64,000 bases of DNA from Allomuricauda sp. (GTDB lineage: Bacteria; Bacteroidota; Bacteroidia; Flavobacteriales; Flavobacteriaceae): NCBI GenBank assembly GCA_030148335.1, contig JASBTQ010000032.1:202173-266172 (forward strand). The letters run 5' to 3'. Shown one piece after another: positions 7,936 to 21,697 of this stretch (position 1 is the stretch's first letter; each line of letters begins with the position of its first letter). The notes below the pieces were generated by a model, which was not told the origin of the DNA, did not search any database, and saw only the letters and a program-made list of their open reading frames with translations. Both the position numbers and the translations under genes were made by a program.

Positions 7936-10188
7936 ATGTCAAATATTAAATTCACGGTTACATCTTGGTGCACCTTGATGGTAGGGTTAGTTTTAGTCCT
8001 TATAACAGGATGCCAGACCCCTTCAAAGGAAATTTCTGGGCACACCACGTGGTCACACTACGGAGGTAGTCCCGATCAATCCAAATTCTTTGAGACGCCC
8101 AGCATCACAAAGTCCAATGTTGGGGAAATGGAATTGTTATGGAGTTATCCTTCCGGGGATGATCGATTTTATTTTTTCAACCCCATCATTGCGGACAGTA
8201 CCATGTACGTTCTCGGGAAAAATAGCTCCCTTATTGCCATTAGTGCCAAAACGGGTGAAGAACTTTGGATACATACAGATTTGCCGGGAATTACTCGAAG
8301 GGGTATCAATTATTGGGAAAGTAAGGACAAAAAAAACAAGAGATTACTCTTCACGCTGAACAATTCCCTTCAGGCCATTGATGCAGTTACCGGAAAATCC
8401 ATTATGGATTTTGGCACCAATGGCTATGTGGACCTTCGCGAAGGTTTGGATCGGGACCCAACCTCCATAACACGGATACAGCCCATGATGCCCGGTGTTA
8501 TCTACGATGACCTTTTAATATTGGGGTCTGCCCCGGGAGAAAACTATTTTTCGCCACCTGGTCACGTCAGGGCCTACAACGTGATCACGGGTAAACTGGA
8601 GTGGATCTTTCACACCATACCCCATCCAGGTGAATATGGGTATGAAACTTGGCCGAAGGATGCTTATAAATATGTCGGAGGCGCTAATGTATGGAGCGAA
8701 ATATCGGTGGATACCGAACGTGGAATTGCCTATTTGCCCATCGGTTCGCCAACCTATGATTATTATGGAGCCGATCGGTTGGGCAGTAACCTTTTTGCCA
8801 ATTCGTTGGTGGCCCTTGATGCAAAAACAGGGGAGAGGTTCTGGCACTACCAAACGGTACACCATGATCTTTGGGACTATGATCTGTCCCCGGCCCCACA
8901 ATTGCTCACAGTGGACAAAGATGGTAAAAAGGTGGATGCAGTGGCCATTGCCACCAAACATGGTTTCGTTTTTGTGTTTGATCGGGTAACCGGGGAGCCT
9001 ATTTTCCCCATCGAGGAAAAACCGTTTCCCAAAAGCGAAATGCCAGGGGAAGAATCTTGGCCTACACAGCCTATACCTTCCCTTCCGAGTTTTACGAGAC
9101 ATGAAGTTACAGCCAAGAACCTGAATCCCTACTTTTCGGATAGTCTTCGGCAAGCTTGGCTCAAAAGATTGGATACCACCAAATCAGGGCTGTACGTGCC
9201 GCCATCGGACAAATATGAAACCATCATGATGCCAGGGGCCTTGGGCGGAGCAAATTATGGCAATACCGCTGGCGATCCCCAAAATGGCATGCTATACATC
9301 CTGACCCAGGAATATGCTTCCATCTATCGATTGAACAAGGTGGAACCGCCAAAAAATGAGCTTACGGAAAACGATATTGATAGGGTAAAATCCCTTTATG
9401 GCTCTTCGTGTATTGCCTGTCATGGTCCAAATATGGAGGGTGGGGCAGGCCCGTCCCTAAAGAATCTGGGGCATCATATGTTCTACGAGGATTTTAGGAA
9501 TACGGTAATCAATGGAAAAGGTGTAATGCCCGGTCTGGTGCATGTGGATGAAGCTTCCTTGAAAGCCTTGTTCCAGTACATTGGGGGTGACCCTGAACGT
9601 AGAAGTTTTGGCCGCGGTGGACAGCAAGGGGAACCCATAGATGGCCCTGTTGTGGCTTCGGGAGGAGTGATTGTACCACCTGATGCGCAAAGAGGTGCCC
9701 CAATGCAGGAATATCCACAAGACGTGGAACATCCAGAAACCAGATATACCACAGATTATGGTCTGGAATGGCCCGGTTTGATCGATCCACCTTGGTCATC
9801 TATCATTGCATATGACCTGAACGAGGGAACTATAAAGTGGCGCCGACCTGTAGGGGTCGATTCACTCTACGTACAGGGTGATGAAACCAAAGGGGCTCCC
9901 AATGGCACGCAGCGGAAAGGCATGGTCATTACCTCAACGGGTATTGTGTTTGCTACGGCAAAAGGAGGTAAGGTTTATGCTTTTGATTCTGAGGATGGGA
10001 CTGTGCTATGGGAAACTACGCTGAGTCATGAGACCAATGCACAACCTAGCATATTTACCTTGGATGGCAAGGAATATTTGGTGATCAATGCCACTTCCGA
10101 TTTCAGAAGCGATAGTTACGACCACTCCAAGAAACCCGGGGCAGTCGCAAAAGGCTATCTGGTTTATGGCATACCGGACAAAAAATAG
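7936..10188 (+). CDS. PQQ-dependent dehydrogenase lipoprotein with embedded cytochrome c domain
   Basis: 750 residues from the ATG at 7936, which gives a lipoprotein signal ending LITGC (Cys26); frames open from 7861 and 7915 add only unlikely N-terminal residues. The protein is an eight-bladed quinoprotein propeller of the membrane-bound glucose dehydrogenase type, with repeats such as AISAKTGEELW, the active-site run HHDLWDYDLSP, and the late blades AFDSEDGTVLWETTL. A c-type haem site (C492-I-A-C-H) with an axial Met in GKGVMPGLV lies in a 100-residue insert between propeller blades. Expected activity is oxidation of an aldose to its lactone at the membrane surface, passing electrons to the haem. 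It follows the RraA gene by 87 bases and fits with the lactonase-like protein at 11447. Confidence 0.86.
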   Translation: MSNIKFTVTSWCTLMVGLVLVLITGCQTPSKEISGHTTWSHYGGSPDQSKFFETPSITKSNVGEMELLWSYPSGDDRFYFFNPIIADSTMYVLGKNSSLIAISAKTGEELWIHTDLPGITRRGINYWESKDKKNKRLLFTLNNSLQAIDAVTGKSIMDFGTNGYVDLREGLDRDPTSITRIQPMMPGVIYDDLLILGSAPGENYFSPPGHVRAYNVITGKLEWIFHTIPHPGEYGYETWPKDAYKYVGGANVWSEISVDTERGIAYLPIGSPTYDYYGADRLGSNLFANSLVALDAKTGERFWHYQTVHHDLWDYDLSPAPQLLTVDKDGKKVDAVAIATKHGFVFVFDRVTGEPIFPIEEKPFPKSEMPGEESWPTQPIPSLPSFTRHEVTAKNLNPYFSDSLRQAWLKRLDTTKSGLYVPPSDKYETIMMPGALGGANYGNTAGDPQNGMLYILTQEYASIYRLNKVEPPKNELTENDIDRVKSLYGSSCIACHGPNMEGGAGPSLKNLGHHMFYEDFRNTVINGKGVMPGLVHVDEASLKALFQYIGGDPERRSFGRGGQQGEPIDGPVVASGGVIVPPDAQRGAPMQEYPQDVEHPETRYTTDYGLEWPGLIDPPWSSIIAYDLNEGTIKWRRPVGVDSLYVQGDETKGAPNGTQRKGMVITSTGIVFATAKGGKVYAFDSEDGTVLWETTLSHETNAQPSIFTLDGKEYLVINATSDFRSDSYDHSKKPGAVAKGYLVYGIPDKK

Positions 10189-10214
10189 TTGAAACACTAT
10201 ACAAAAACAATATT

Positions 10215-11429
10215 ATGAAACCAGTACTCAGTTTTTTGTTCTGTCTGATGGGCAGCATCTGTATGGCCCAAAACCTCAATGAAAGAGTGGTTCGCAATGA
10301 TCCTTCTTCATATCGGGAACTGCCCAATGTGCATGCAGGTGCCGGAAAAATGGGTTTTACCCAATTGATTGGACGAAATGATATGGCCACAAATTTCCTG
10401 TACCTACACTCTGGGGCCATTCAGCCCAAATCGGGCATTGGTCACCACTTCCACCATTCCATTGAAGAAATGTATGTTATTTTGGATGGAGAGGCTGAAT
10501 TCACCATTAATGGAAGAACTTCTATAATAAAAGGACCGGCCTTGGTTCCCTGTAAACTTGGAGATTCCCATGGCATTTATAATGCATCTGGAAAACCGCT
10601 CAAATGGCTGAATTTTGCCGTAAGTGAAGTCAAGTCACAAGGAGATGCATTTGATTTGGGGGATGATCTCGCCAAAACAAAAAAAGATGTTGTCCCGACA
10701 TTCGTTTCTTCCCGATTGGACACGGATAAACTGAAACAAGACAACGATGTTTATAGTGGAAAAGGAGTTTTGTATGGAAGGATTTTTAGTCCAGAAGTTT
10801 TTAGAACGGATTGGAACTATGTGGATCACTTGGTAATTCCACCCGGCAGTTCAACAGAAAAACACCAGTTGGAAGGTGTTGAAGAAGTATATTATGTCAT
10901 CAACGGGAACGGATTGGTGACAGTTGGTTCCGAGACGGCCAAGATTCAAAAGGATGATTCGTTCCATGCTGGTTTGGGAGAAGAAATATCTTGGTCAAGT
11001 AGTGGAAATGAAAATCTTGAAATACTTGTAATTGGCATTGCGGCTTCAAAAGATAGGGGGCTGGCGATTGCCAAACCTTTGGAAACACCCAAGGCCATGG
11101 TCCTACAAATGGATTTTGTGGTGGAAAAGGAAAATGCAAAGGCTTTTGAAGAAATGTACTATTCCATCTACGTTCCTGCCATGGTTGTACAAGACGGGTA
11201 TCTCAGTTCAAAATTACTTCGGCTTTTTCCAGATGATTTGGCCAAGGAAATACAGGCAGAGCCTACTCAGTTCAACTATCAGATCCAAATCTCCTTTGAT
11301 ACGGAGGAAAACCGCAGAAAGTGGGTAGCTAGTGATCAACACCAAATTGCTTGGCCAGCAGCTTCAGGACTTGCCAAGGAATTCAAATGGCGTGGATATG
11401 ATGTTATGGGCGACGATGTGCAGCATTAG
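10215..11429 (+). CDS. exported double-cupin protein with C-terminal ABM-like domain
   Basis: 404 residues with signal peptide MKPVLSFLFCLMGSICMAQ. The first cupin (about 60-150) has the metal motif HHFHHSIEEMY...G; the second (about 205-285) has EKHQLEGVEEVYYVI. The last 110 residues (VLQMDFVVEKENAKAFEEMYYSIYVPAM...) look like a ferredoxin-like ABM monooxygenase fold. Cupins of this kind bind sugars or keto acids as isomerases, epimerases or dioxygenases; the reaction is not known here. It ends 17 bases from the convergent lactonase gene and is 26 bases behind the PQQ dehydrogenase, so it is the last gene of the + strand operon. Confidence 0.75.
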   Translation: MKPVLSFLFCLMGSICMAQNLNERVVRNDPSSYRELPNVHAGAGKMGFTQLIGRNDMATNFLYLHSGAIQPKSGIGHHFHHSIEEMYVILDGEAEFTINGRTSIIKGPALVPCKLGDSHGIYNASGKPLKWLNFAVSEVKSQGDAFDLGDDLAKTKKDVVPTFVSSRLDTDKLKQDNDVYSGKGVLYGRIFSPEVFRTDWNYVDHLVIPPGSSTEKHQLEGVEEVYYVINGNGLVTVGSETAKIQKDDSFHAGLGEEISWSSSGNENLEILVIGIAASKDRGLAIAKPLETPKAMVLQMDFVVEKENAKAFEEMYYSIYVPAMVVQDGYLSSKLLRLFPDDLAKEIQAEPTQFNYQIQISFDTEENRRKWVASDQHQIAWPAASGLAKEFKWRGYDVMGDDVQH

Positions 11430-11446
11430 ACATTATCATCGACACT

Positions 11447-13378
11447 TTACAGATAATTGACATACCCTTTTCTATTGGTGCGAATCTTGTACACCTTATC
11501 ATAACTGACCATGTAGAGCGTTTTCATATCCTCATCCCCAAAACCCAAACTTACCGGAAATGATGGTAGATTGATGATGCCGACAAAAGAACCTTTGGAA
11601 TCAAAAATCTGGACCCCAAAATAAGTGGCCACATAAATATTTCCCCTAGTGTCAATGGCCATCCCGTCCGCGCTGGAGGATTTTCCTTTGCGGTCCAAAA
11701 CGTTGCCAGTCAAACGCAGTTCTGCAAATTTCCGACCGTTTGAAATGGTACCGTCCTCGTTCACATCATAGGCCCAAACAAAATTATCCTTGGAACTGTT
11801 TACCGGATACCAAGATTCGTCATCGTAACAATTATTGATGTAGAGCGTTTTCCCGTCGGGAGTCAATAAAATTCCATTGGGCATGGCAAATTCATTGGGT
11901 TCCACCAAGCGGGTCACCTTTTTTTCAGGGGAAATATAATAAACGGCCCTGCCCGGTTGGAATTTTTCCGTTTCCATCGTAAACTGGGGATCCGTGAAAT
12001 AGATGCCGCCCTTGGTATCGGTGATAATGTCGTTAGGGCCGTCTATGGACTTCCCATCATAAGAATCGACAACAACTTGAACAACTTTTCCGGATGTGGT
12101 CATTTCAACTATTCGGTGCCCAATCATGTCACAGACCAATAAATTGCCATTTTTATAGGGATACAATCCGTTCGCCTGCATTTTACCTTCCATAATATTT
12201 TGGTATGTTCCATTAGGTTCCAATGCCACAATGGAACTCCTTTTGGGGTCGGCGTTCCAGTTTTGGTCGAAGTACATGTTGGAAAAATAGAGTTTTCCGT
12301 CCATCCACTTGGGGCCTTCACTAAAGGTCAGTTGCGGTTTTGTTTTGGAACCATCAATGACCAATTCTGGCCGTGCGTTCTTTGGTATGATTTCATGATA
12401 TCTTTCGAGTGACGTTTGTTGCTTGGTCAGGTAATCTTCCCGAACGGGCCAAAAAATATCAAGGGCATCAAAGCCCAATTCACCTGCTACACCGGAATGT
12501 ACCACGTTTCCTGGAACAAGGACTATATCCTGAGGTTCCAACTCCATCTCTTGATCCAGAACGGTTTGCTTTAGGGTCCCTCTCAACAGAACAGTGATTT
12601 GCTCTTCCGGATGAATATGCGCTTTTGATTTGGTATTGGGATCCGCAGAAATAAAACTTAGCTGCATGCCTCCTGCGGAAATCAATCTTGCATAGATTCC
12701 CTCAGCAAGCTGCGTAAACTGAATATCGTTAAGGTCATAAACCTTATTGGGCACAATGGTCGGTTCCTTATTGGTAATCCTTTCGTGATTTTCAGAAGAA
12801 ATTCCAGAAACACCTAATTTTTCCAGATAATCCAGCCTTTTTGGGCTATAAATTTCCATTAACTTGGCTCCGGTATCTCCAGCAACAATTTCACTTTGGC
12901 TTTCTTTTTCTTGATAAATAAAATCATTTCTCGGTGTGCCGCTATGGGTGCCATCCGGTTCTTCCCGTTCCCTTGCCATCATTTCATGCTTGTTGCCATT
13001 GCCAAACAACTCAATGGATCCCTCAGTCACAATCAGAAATCTATCCGCAGGTAAGTTTTCTTTTGGGATGTTGGAATTGGGTTCCAGTTCCAATACACTG
13101 ACCAGATTCCCATTTCCCCAGAAAATTTTGGATATGATGCCAGGATATAATTGCACACTTTCCAAATTTTGGAGATTTGTGGATGTTCCTACCTCCAAAT
13201 TGGGCCTTATTTCTGTAGATGGCAATCCTGGCAGTTCTCTGACCTGGAGTCCGTATTGCTTTATTAATTCGTTATTTCGCTCCTCCCATTCCGGTTTGGA
13301 AGAGGAATTGCAACCACAGATTAAAATAAATAGAAATAACGTGGAAGCAACTTTAAGACTAAAAGAAATACCTTTCAT
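11447..13378 (-). CDS. lipoprotein fusing two cupin domains to an SMP-30/gluconolactonase propeller
   Basis: 643 residues with a lipoprotein signal (LFILICGC). Residues about 70-190 form a degenerate cupin, about 215-310 a canonical cupin (SKAHIHPEEQITVLLRG...PGNVVHSG), and about 345-640 an SMP-30/gluconolactonase/LRE propeller. In the propeller the metal ligands of the family are visible: Glu in SEGPKW, Asn/Asp in GPNDIITD, and Asp in SADGMAID. SMP-30 proteins hydrolyse sugar lactones, which would be the next step after the PQQ dehydrogenase. It is transcribed toward that operon and is probably surface or periplasm anchored. The three-domain arrangement is uncommon; the link to lactone hydrolysis is inferred from family and position. 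Confidence 0.82.
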   Translation of the reverse strand: MKGISFSLKVASTLFLFILICGCNSSSKPEWEERNNELIKQYGLQVRELPGLPSTEIRPNLEVGTSTNLQNLESVQLYPGIISKIFWGNGNLVSVLELEPNSNIPKENLPADRFLIVTEGSIELFGNGNKHEMMAREREEPDGTHSGTPRNDFIYQEKESQSEIVAGDTGAKLMEIYSPKRLDYLEKLGVSGISSENHERITNKEPTIVPNKVYDLNDIQFTQLAEGIYARLISAGGMQLSFISADPNTKSKAHIHPEEQITVLLRGTLKQTVLDQEMELEPQDIVLVPGNVVHSGVAGELGFDALDIFWPVREDYLTKQQTSLERYHEIIPKNARPELVIDGSKTKPQLTFSEGPKWMDGKLYFSNMYFDQNWNADPKRSSIVALEPNGTYQNIMEGKMQANGLYPYKNGNLLVCDMIGHRIVEMTTSGKVVQVVVDSYDGKSIDGPNDIITDTKGGIYFTDPQFTMETEKFQPGRAVYYISPEKKVTRLVEPNEFAMPNGILLTPDGKTLYINNCYDDESWYPVNSSKDNFVWAYDVNEDGTISNGRKFAELRLTGNVLDRKGKSSSADGMAIDTRGNIYVATYFGVQIFDSKGSFVGIINLPSFPVSLGFGDEDMKTLYMVSYDKVYKIRTNRKGYVNYL

Positions 13379-13443
13379 ACTGTTTTAATTTTCAGTGTTC
13401 GTTTTCAACAATGACCGTTTTAATGAATTTTTGTTTGGATTTA

Positions 13444-16221
<2,778 letters not shown>

Positions 16222-16324
16222 TCAGTTCCAAAAGTGCACTTGCAAATCTGCCAACGCCGTGGAAAATATGCCCACAGAAACCATATCTTCCAAAATTTGT
16301 AAGATCTTTTTCATTGGCATTTAA

Positions 16325-17512
16325 TCAATCACGCCAAAGGTTGGGCAAGAACCTATAATATAAGAGGTGACGCCAGGTGGACCAGTCATGTCCACCGTTT
16401 CCACCTACATAATATTCGTGTTCTATATCATGGTTGGTCAGCGCATCGCGCAGCCCCTGAACCCTTGCGTTGAAAAAACCTTCCGCTTCCTTGGTGCCCT
16501 GCCCCACAAAAAGATAATCTACCTTATTATTTATTTCTGGGTCATTTAAAAACTGGGATAAAGTGGTTTCAGTAGTGGTGTCCCCAGCACTAAGAATACC
16601 AAAATTAGCAAAGAGATCTAGAGATCTAAAGCCAACGAACATACTATGGCGCCCACCCATGGACAGTCCCGATATTGCCCTTCCATCTGGGTTTTGGATG
16701 GTGCTGTAATTTTCATCCACCACGGGAATGACGTGGTTTCTGAGCTCCTTTTCAAAAATGTCGAAAGTGAGTTCGGAATGCCGTGGATGGTTCCGGTGAA
16801 TCACTTGGTTATTGGGGATGGCAATGATCATGGGCTTGGCCTTGTTTTCTGCCAATAAGTTATCCATGATGAAATTAACCCTGCCATCATACACCCAATT
16901 GGAGGGCAGTTCACCACTTCCACCCAATAAATAGAGTACGGGATATTTTTTATGGGAATCATAACCGGGCGATGTGTACACGTACAGTTCGCGTTCTCCT
17001 TTGGTGACATCCGAATGATAAATGTGACGGGTAACGTTTCCGTGCGGGACGTTTTTTGCATCATAGTACGCTGGCCCATCGCCATGAACAATCAATTCAC
17101 TGTAGGGAGGCATGGCCGTAAATGCCGCATATGTATTGCTGGGGTCTGCCATTTGTACGCCGTCCACCCGAACATGGTAGGCATACATATCGGGAGGAAG
17201 CGGGCCAATGGTCAAGGTCCAAACACCCTCTTCGCCTTTTGTAAAAGGGATGGGTTCCCTTCCTTTTCCCTGAGCGGTATTGATGGCTCCGGGATTCAAT
17301 TCCACTTTTTGTGCCTCTGGTGCTTTCACCCGAAATGTAACGGTTTGGTCATCATGCACTTCAGGGGAATTTATCGGCGCACTAAAGGGTATAAGCCCTT
17401 CGGTATTCTCCTGTGGATTATAGTCCAGGTTCACATTGGCCTGCTGACCAAAACAGAGAGCTGATACAAATAGAAATGCCAAGGTGACATTAAACGAACT
17501 TGCAATTTTCAT
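16325..17512 (-). CDS. exported CE1-type esterase with N-terminal E-set domain
   Basis: 395 residues, signal MKIASSFNVTLAFLFVSALCFGQ. An Ig-like E-set domain (VTFRVKAPEAQKVEL) precedes an alpha/beta hydrolase of the putative esterase family (YPVLYLLGGSGE, nucleophile in GLSMGGRHS, His in GGNGGHDWSTWRH). Family members are feruloyl or acetyl xylan esterases and enterochelin-esterase relatives. It lies between two paralogous esterase genes on the same strand and is probably in one operon with them (20 bases from the upstream gene, 169 from the downstream one). Confidence 0.86.
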   Translation of the reverse strand: MKIASSFNVTLAFLFVSALCFGQQANVNLDYNPQENTEGLIPFSAPINSPEVHDDQTVTFRVKAPEAQKVELNPGAINTAQGKGREPIPFTKGEEGVWTLTIGPLPPDMYAYHVRVDGVQMADPSNTYAAFTAMPPYSELIVHGDGPAYYDAKNVPHGNVTRHIYHSDVTKGERELYVYTSPGYDSHKKYPVLYLLGGSGELPSNWVYDGRVNFIMDNLLAENKAKPMIIAIPNNQVIHRNHPRHSELTFDIFEKELRNHVIPVVDENYSTIQNPDGRAISGLSMGGRHSMFVGFRSLDLFANFGILSAGDTTTETTLSQFLNDPEINNKVDYLFVGQGTKEAEGFFNARVQGLRDALTNHDIEHEYYVGGNGGHDWSTWRHLLYYRFLPNLWRD

Positions 17513-17532
17513 GGTACTTTCTTTAGCCTGAT

Positions 17533-18996
<1,464 letters not shown>

Positions 18997-21459
18997 ATGA
19001 AATGGTCATTTTATTTGATTTTCTTCTGCCTTCCGATTTCTTTTTTTGGGCAACAGTCCAATGATTTAAAACTGTGGTACGACGAACCCTCAGGGGATAC
19101 GTGGGAAAATGCACTGCCCTTGGGCAATGGTCGTTTGGGAGCCATGGTCTATGGCAATTTGGAGACTGAAATATTCCAGCTAAACGAACATACGGTTTGG
19201 AGCGGAAGTCCAAATAGAAACGACAATCCGAATGCACTTGAAGCCCTTCCCAAAGTCCGGGAACTCATTTTTAAGGGGGAATATAAAGCGGCAGAACAAT
19301 TGGCCAACGACAAGATTATTACCAAAAAATCGCACGGACAAATGTTTCAGCCCGTAGGAAATCTGGAACTGATCTTCCCCGACCATACGGAATACCAAGA
19401 TTATTACAGGGAGTTGGATATCAGCAATGCGGTCAGCAAAATATCCTACAAAGTCAATGGCATCACCTACACAAGGGAAGCTTTTGTGTCGTTGACTGAT
19501 AGACTTTTGGTCATTCGCCTTACTGCCGACCAGCCAGGCAACATTAGTTTTACAGCCAATCTTACCACTCCCCATGCCAAATCAAAAATAGAGACCAATC
19601 CAGGGAGCCAAATCTCTCTTTGGGGCAGAACAAGTGACCATGAAGGTGTTGAGGGCAAAGTGGAATTCAACGCCTTAATGGGACTAAAGGCCCAAAATGG
19701 AAGAACCAGTCAAACAGATACCTCAATTACAGTGAAACATGCGGACGAAGCTATATTGATGGTTTCGATTGCCAGCAACTTCAATTCCTACCAAGATTTG
19801 AGCGGTGATGAAATGCAACGCGCAAGAGGTTTTTTGGATGCAGGTATTGATAAGGAATATGCCCTTTTAAAATCCGACCACATTAAAAAATACCAAGAAC
19901 TGTTCAACAGGGTCGTTTTGGACTTTGGAAAAACAGAAGCTTCCAAACGGCCCACGGATGAACGTCTGGCCAATTTCAGGAATACGCAAGACCCATCATT
20001 TGTTGCATTATATTTTCAATACGGGAGATATTTGCTCATCTCCTCATCCCAACCGGGAGGACAACCTGCAAACCTCCAAGGGATATGGAACCAAAGCATG
20101 AACCCCGCATGGGACAGTAAATACACCATCAACATCAATGCGGAAATGAACTACTGGCCTGCGGAGCGGACCAATCTTTCCGAACTTCACGAACCCTTTC
20201 TCAAAATGGTCGAAGAACTCTCTGAAACTGGTCGGGAAACGGCCAAGACCATGTACGGTGCACGAGGTTGGATGGCCCATCACAACACCGATATTTGGAG
20301 GATTACCGGACCCATAGATGGTGCCTTTTGGGGCATCTGGAACGGTGGGGGAGCATGGACCAGTCAGCATCTTTGGGAACACTATTTGTACACTGGGGAT
20401 ACCACTTTCTTAAAAACAGCCCTGCCTATTTTAAAAGGAGCCGCTGAGTTTTATACAGATTTTCTGGTGCAGCATCCCAAGTATCCTTATTTGGTCATAG
20501 CCCCAGGAAATTCCCCCGAAAACGCCCCAGAGGCACATGAAGGGTCGTCCATAACCGCTGGGTCTACCATGGACAACCAATTGGTTTTAGATGTATTCAA
20601 CACCTATATTCAGGCCACGGAAGTTTTGGGAAAAGAGAGTGCTTTCATCGACTCGCTAAAAGTATTGCGGAGCAAATTGCCCCCAATGCAGATTGGCAAA
20701 CACAACCAATTGCAGGAATGGTTGGACGATGTGGACTCACCAGAGGACAATCATCGCCATATTTCCCATTTGTACGGTCTTTTCCCCTCCAACCAGATTT
20801 CTCCATATCGCACACCCAAACTGTTTGCCGCCGCAAGGAACACTTTATTGCAGAGAGGGGATATTTCCACGGGATGGAGCATGGGCTGGAAAGTGAATTG
20901 GTGGGCTAAAATGCAGGACGGGAATCACGCCTACAAGCTCATTAAAGACCAATTGACCCCGGTTGGGATCAATCAAGGTGGCGGGGGGACCTATAACAAC
21001 TTGTTCGATGCCCATCCTCCATTCCAAATCGATGGGAACTTTGGATGCACCGCTGGAATTGCTGAAATGCTATTACAAAGTTCGGATGGCGCGGTTCATT
21101 TGCTTCCGGCCGTTCCCGATGCACTCGATACCGGATACATAGGCGGATTAAAGGCCAGAGGAGGGTTTGAAGTGGTAGCTATGGAATGGAAAAACAAGAA
21201 ACTCGTGGCCGCTTCAATAAAATCAAATTTAGGAGGCAATTTGAGACTAAGGGTTCCCAATGAAATTGAATATATCGGAACGGGAAAGTTAAAAATAGCA
21301 CAAGGGGACAATCCGAATAAGTTTTTTGCTGTCAGTAAAGTGATAGACCCAATAATATCTGGGAATTCTTCCATTGAAGAATTAATTTTACCTAAAACGT
21401 TGCTATACGATATAGAAACGGAAAAAGGTAAGATGTATACTTTTAGCGTAAAGGAATAA
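18997..21459 (+). CDS. glycoside hydrolase family 95 alpha-L-fucosidase / alpha-L-galactosidase
   Basis: About 820 residues from the ATG at 18997, giving signal [20 protein letters not shown]; an in-frame ATG at 18946 would add 17 residues. The N-terminal super-beta-sandwich ([28 protein letters not shown]) and the (alpha/alpha)6 barrel with [16 protein letters not shown]...[11 protein letters not shown] and [17 protein letters not shown] are diagnostic for GH95; these blocks carry the Asn pair and Asp used by characterised GH95 enzymes. The family removes alpha-1,2-L-fucose by inversion, and some members remove L-galactose from complex xylan. Placed beside acyl esterases and a sugar oxidation cluster, it probably releases the sugar that is then oxidised. 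Confidence 0.92.
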   Translation: MKWSFYLIFFCLPISFFGQQSNDLKLWYDEPSGDTWENALPLGNGRLGAMVYGNLETEIFQLNEHTVWSGSPNRNDNPNALEALPKVRELIFKGEYKAAEQLANDKIITKKSHGQMFQPVGNLELIFPDHTEYQDYYRELDISNAVSKISYKVNGITYTREAFVSLTDRLLVIRLTADQPGNISFTANLTTPHAKSKIETNPGSQISLWGRTSDHEGVEGKVEFNALMGLKAQNGRTSQTDTSITVKHADEAILMVSIASNFNSYQDLSGDEMQRARGFLDAGIDKEYALLKSDHIKKYQELFNRVVLDFGKTEASKRPTDERLANFRNTQDPSFVALYFQYGRYLLISSSQPGGQPANLQGIWNQSMNPAWDSKYTININAEMNYWPAERTNLSELHEPFLKMVEELSETGRETAKTMYGARGWMAHHNTDIWRITGPIDGAFWGIWNGGGAWTSQHLWEHYLYTGDTTFLKTALPILKGAAEFYTDFLVQHPKYPYLVIAPGNSPENAPEAHEGSSITAGSTMDNQLVLDVFNTYIQATEVLGKESAFIDSLKVLRSKLPPMQIGKHNQLQEWLDDVDSPEDNHRHISHLYGLFPSNQISPYRTPKLFAAARNTLLQRGDISTGWSMGWKVNWWAKMQDGNHAYKLIKDQLTPVGINQGGGGTYNNLFDAHPPFQIDGNFGCTAGIAEMLLQSSDGAVHLLPAVPDALDTGYIGGLKARGGFEVVAMEWKNKKLVAASIKSNLGGNLRLRVPNEIEYIGTGKLKIAQGDNPNKFFAVSKVIDPIISGNSSIEELILPKTLLYDIETEKGKMYTFSVKE

Positions 21460-21483
21460 AAGGGTACACTTCTGTTGACAAGC

Positions 21484-21504
21484 GCATTGGCATTTAACCA
21501 ATGC
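21484..21504. terminator. hairpin downstream of GH95 gene
   Basis: GCATTGG-CATTTAA-CCAATGC, a perfect 7-bp stem 25 bases after the GH95 stop. The following bases (TCAAAAAATATTC) are not a clean U-run on either strand, so termination is possible but not certain. Confidence 0.4.
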
Positions 21505-21697
21505 TCAAAAAATATTCATGTCTAAGTCCCCTAATCTTCTCCCAACTTTTGCGCATGAATTGGACGACACCAGAACCTATCTCTGAAAACCCCAGTAAAT
21601 ATAGGTTTTTGGTCTTATCAAAAATGTATGCTCACCGAATAGGTGACTATTCACAAATGAAGGTGCCGGTTAAATAAGGATGTATTTAATTCAGGGC

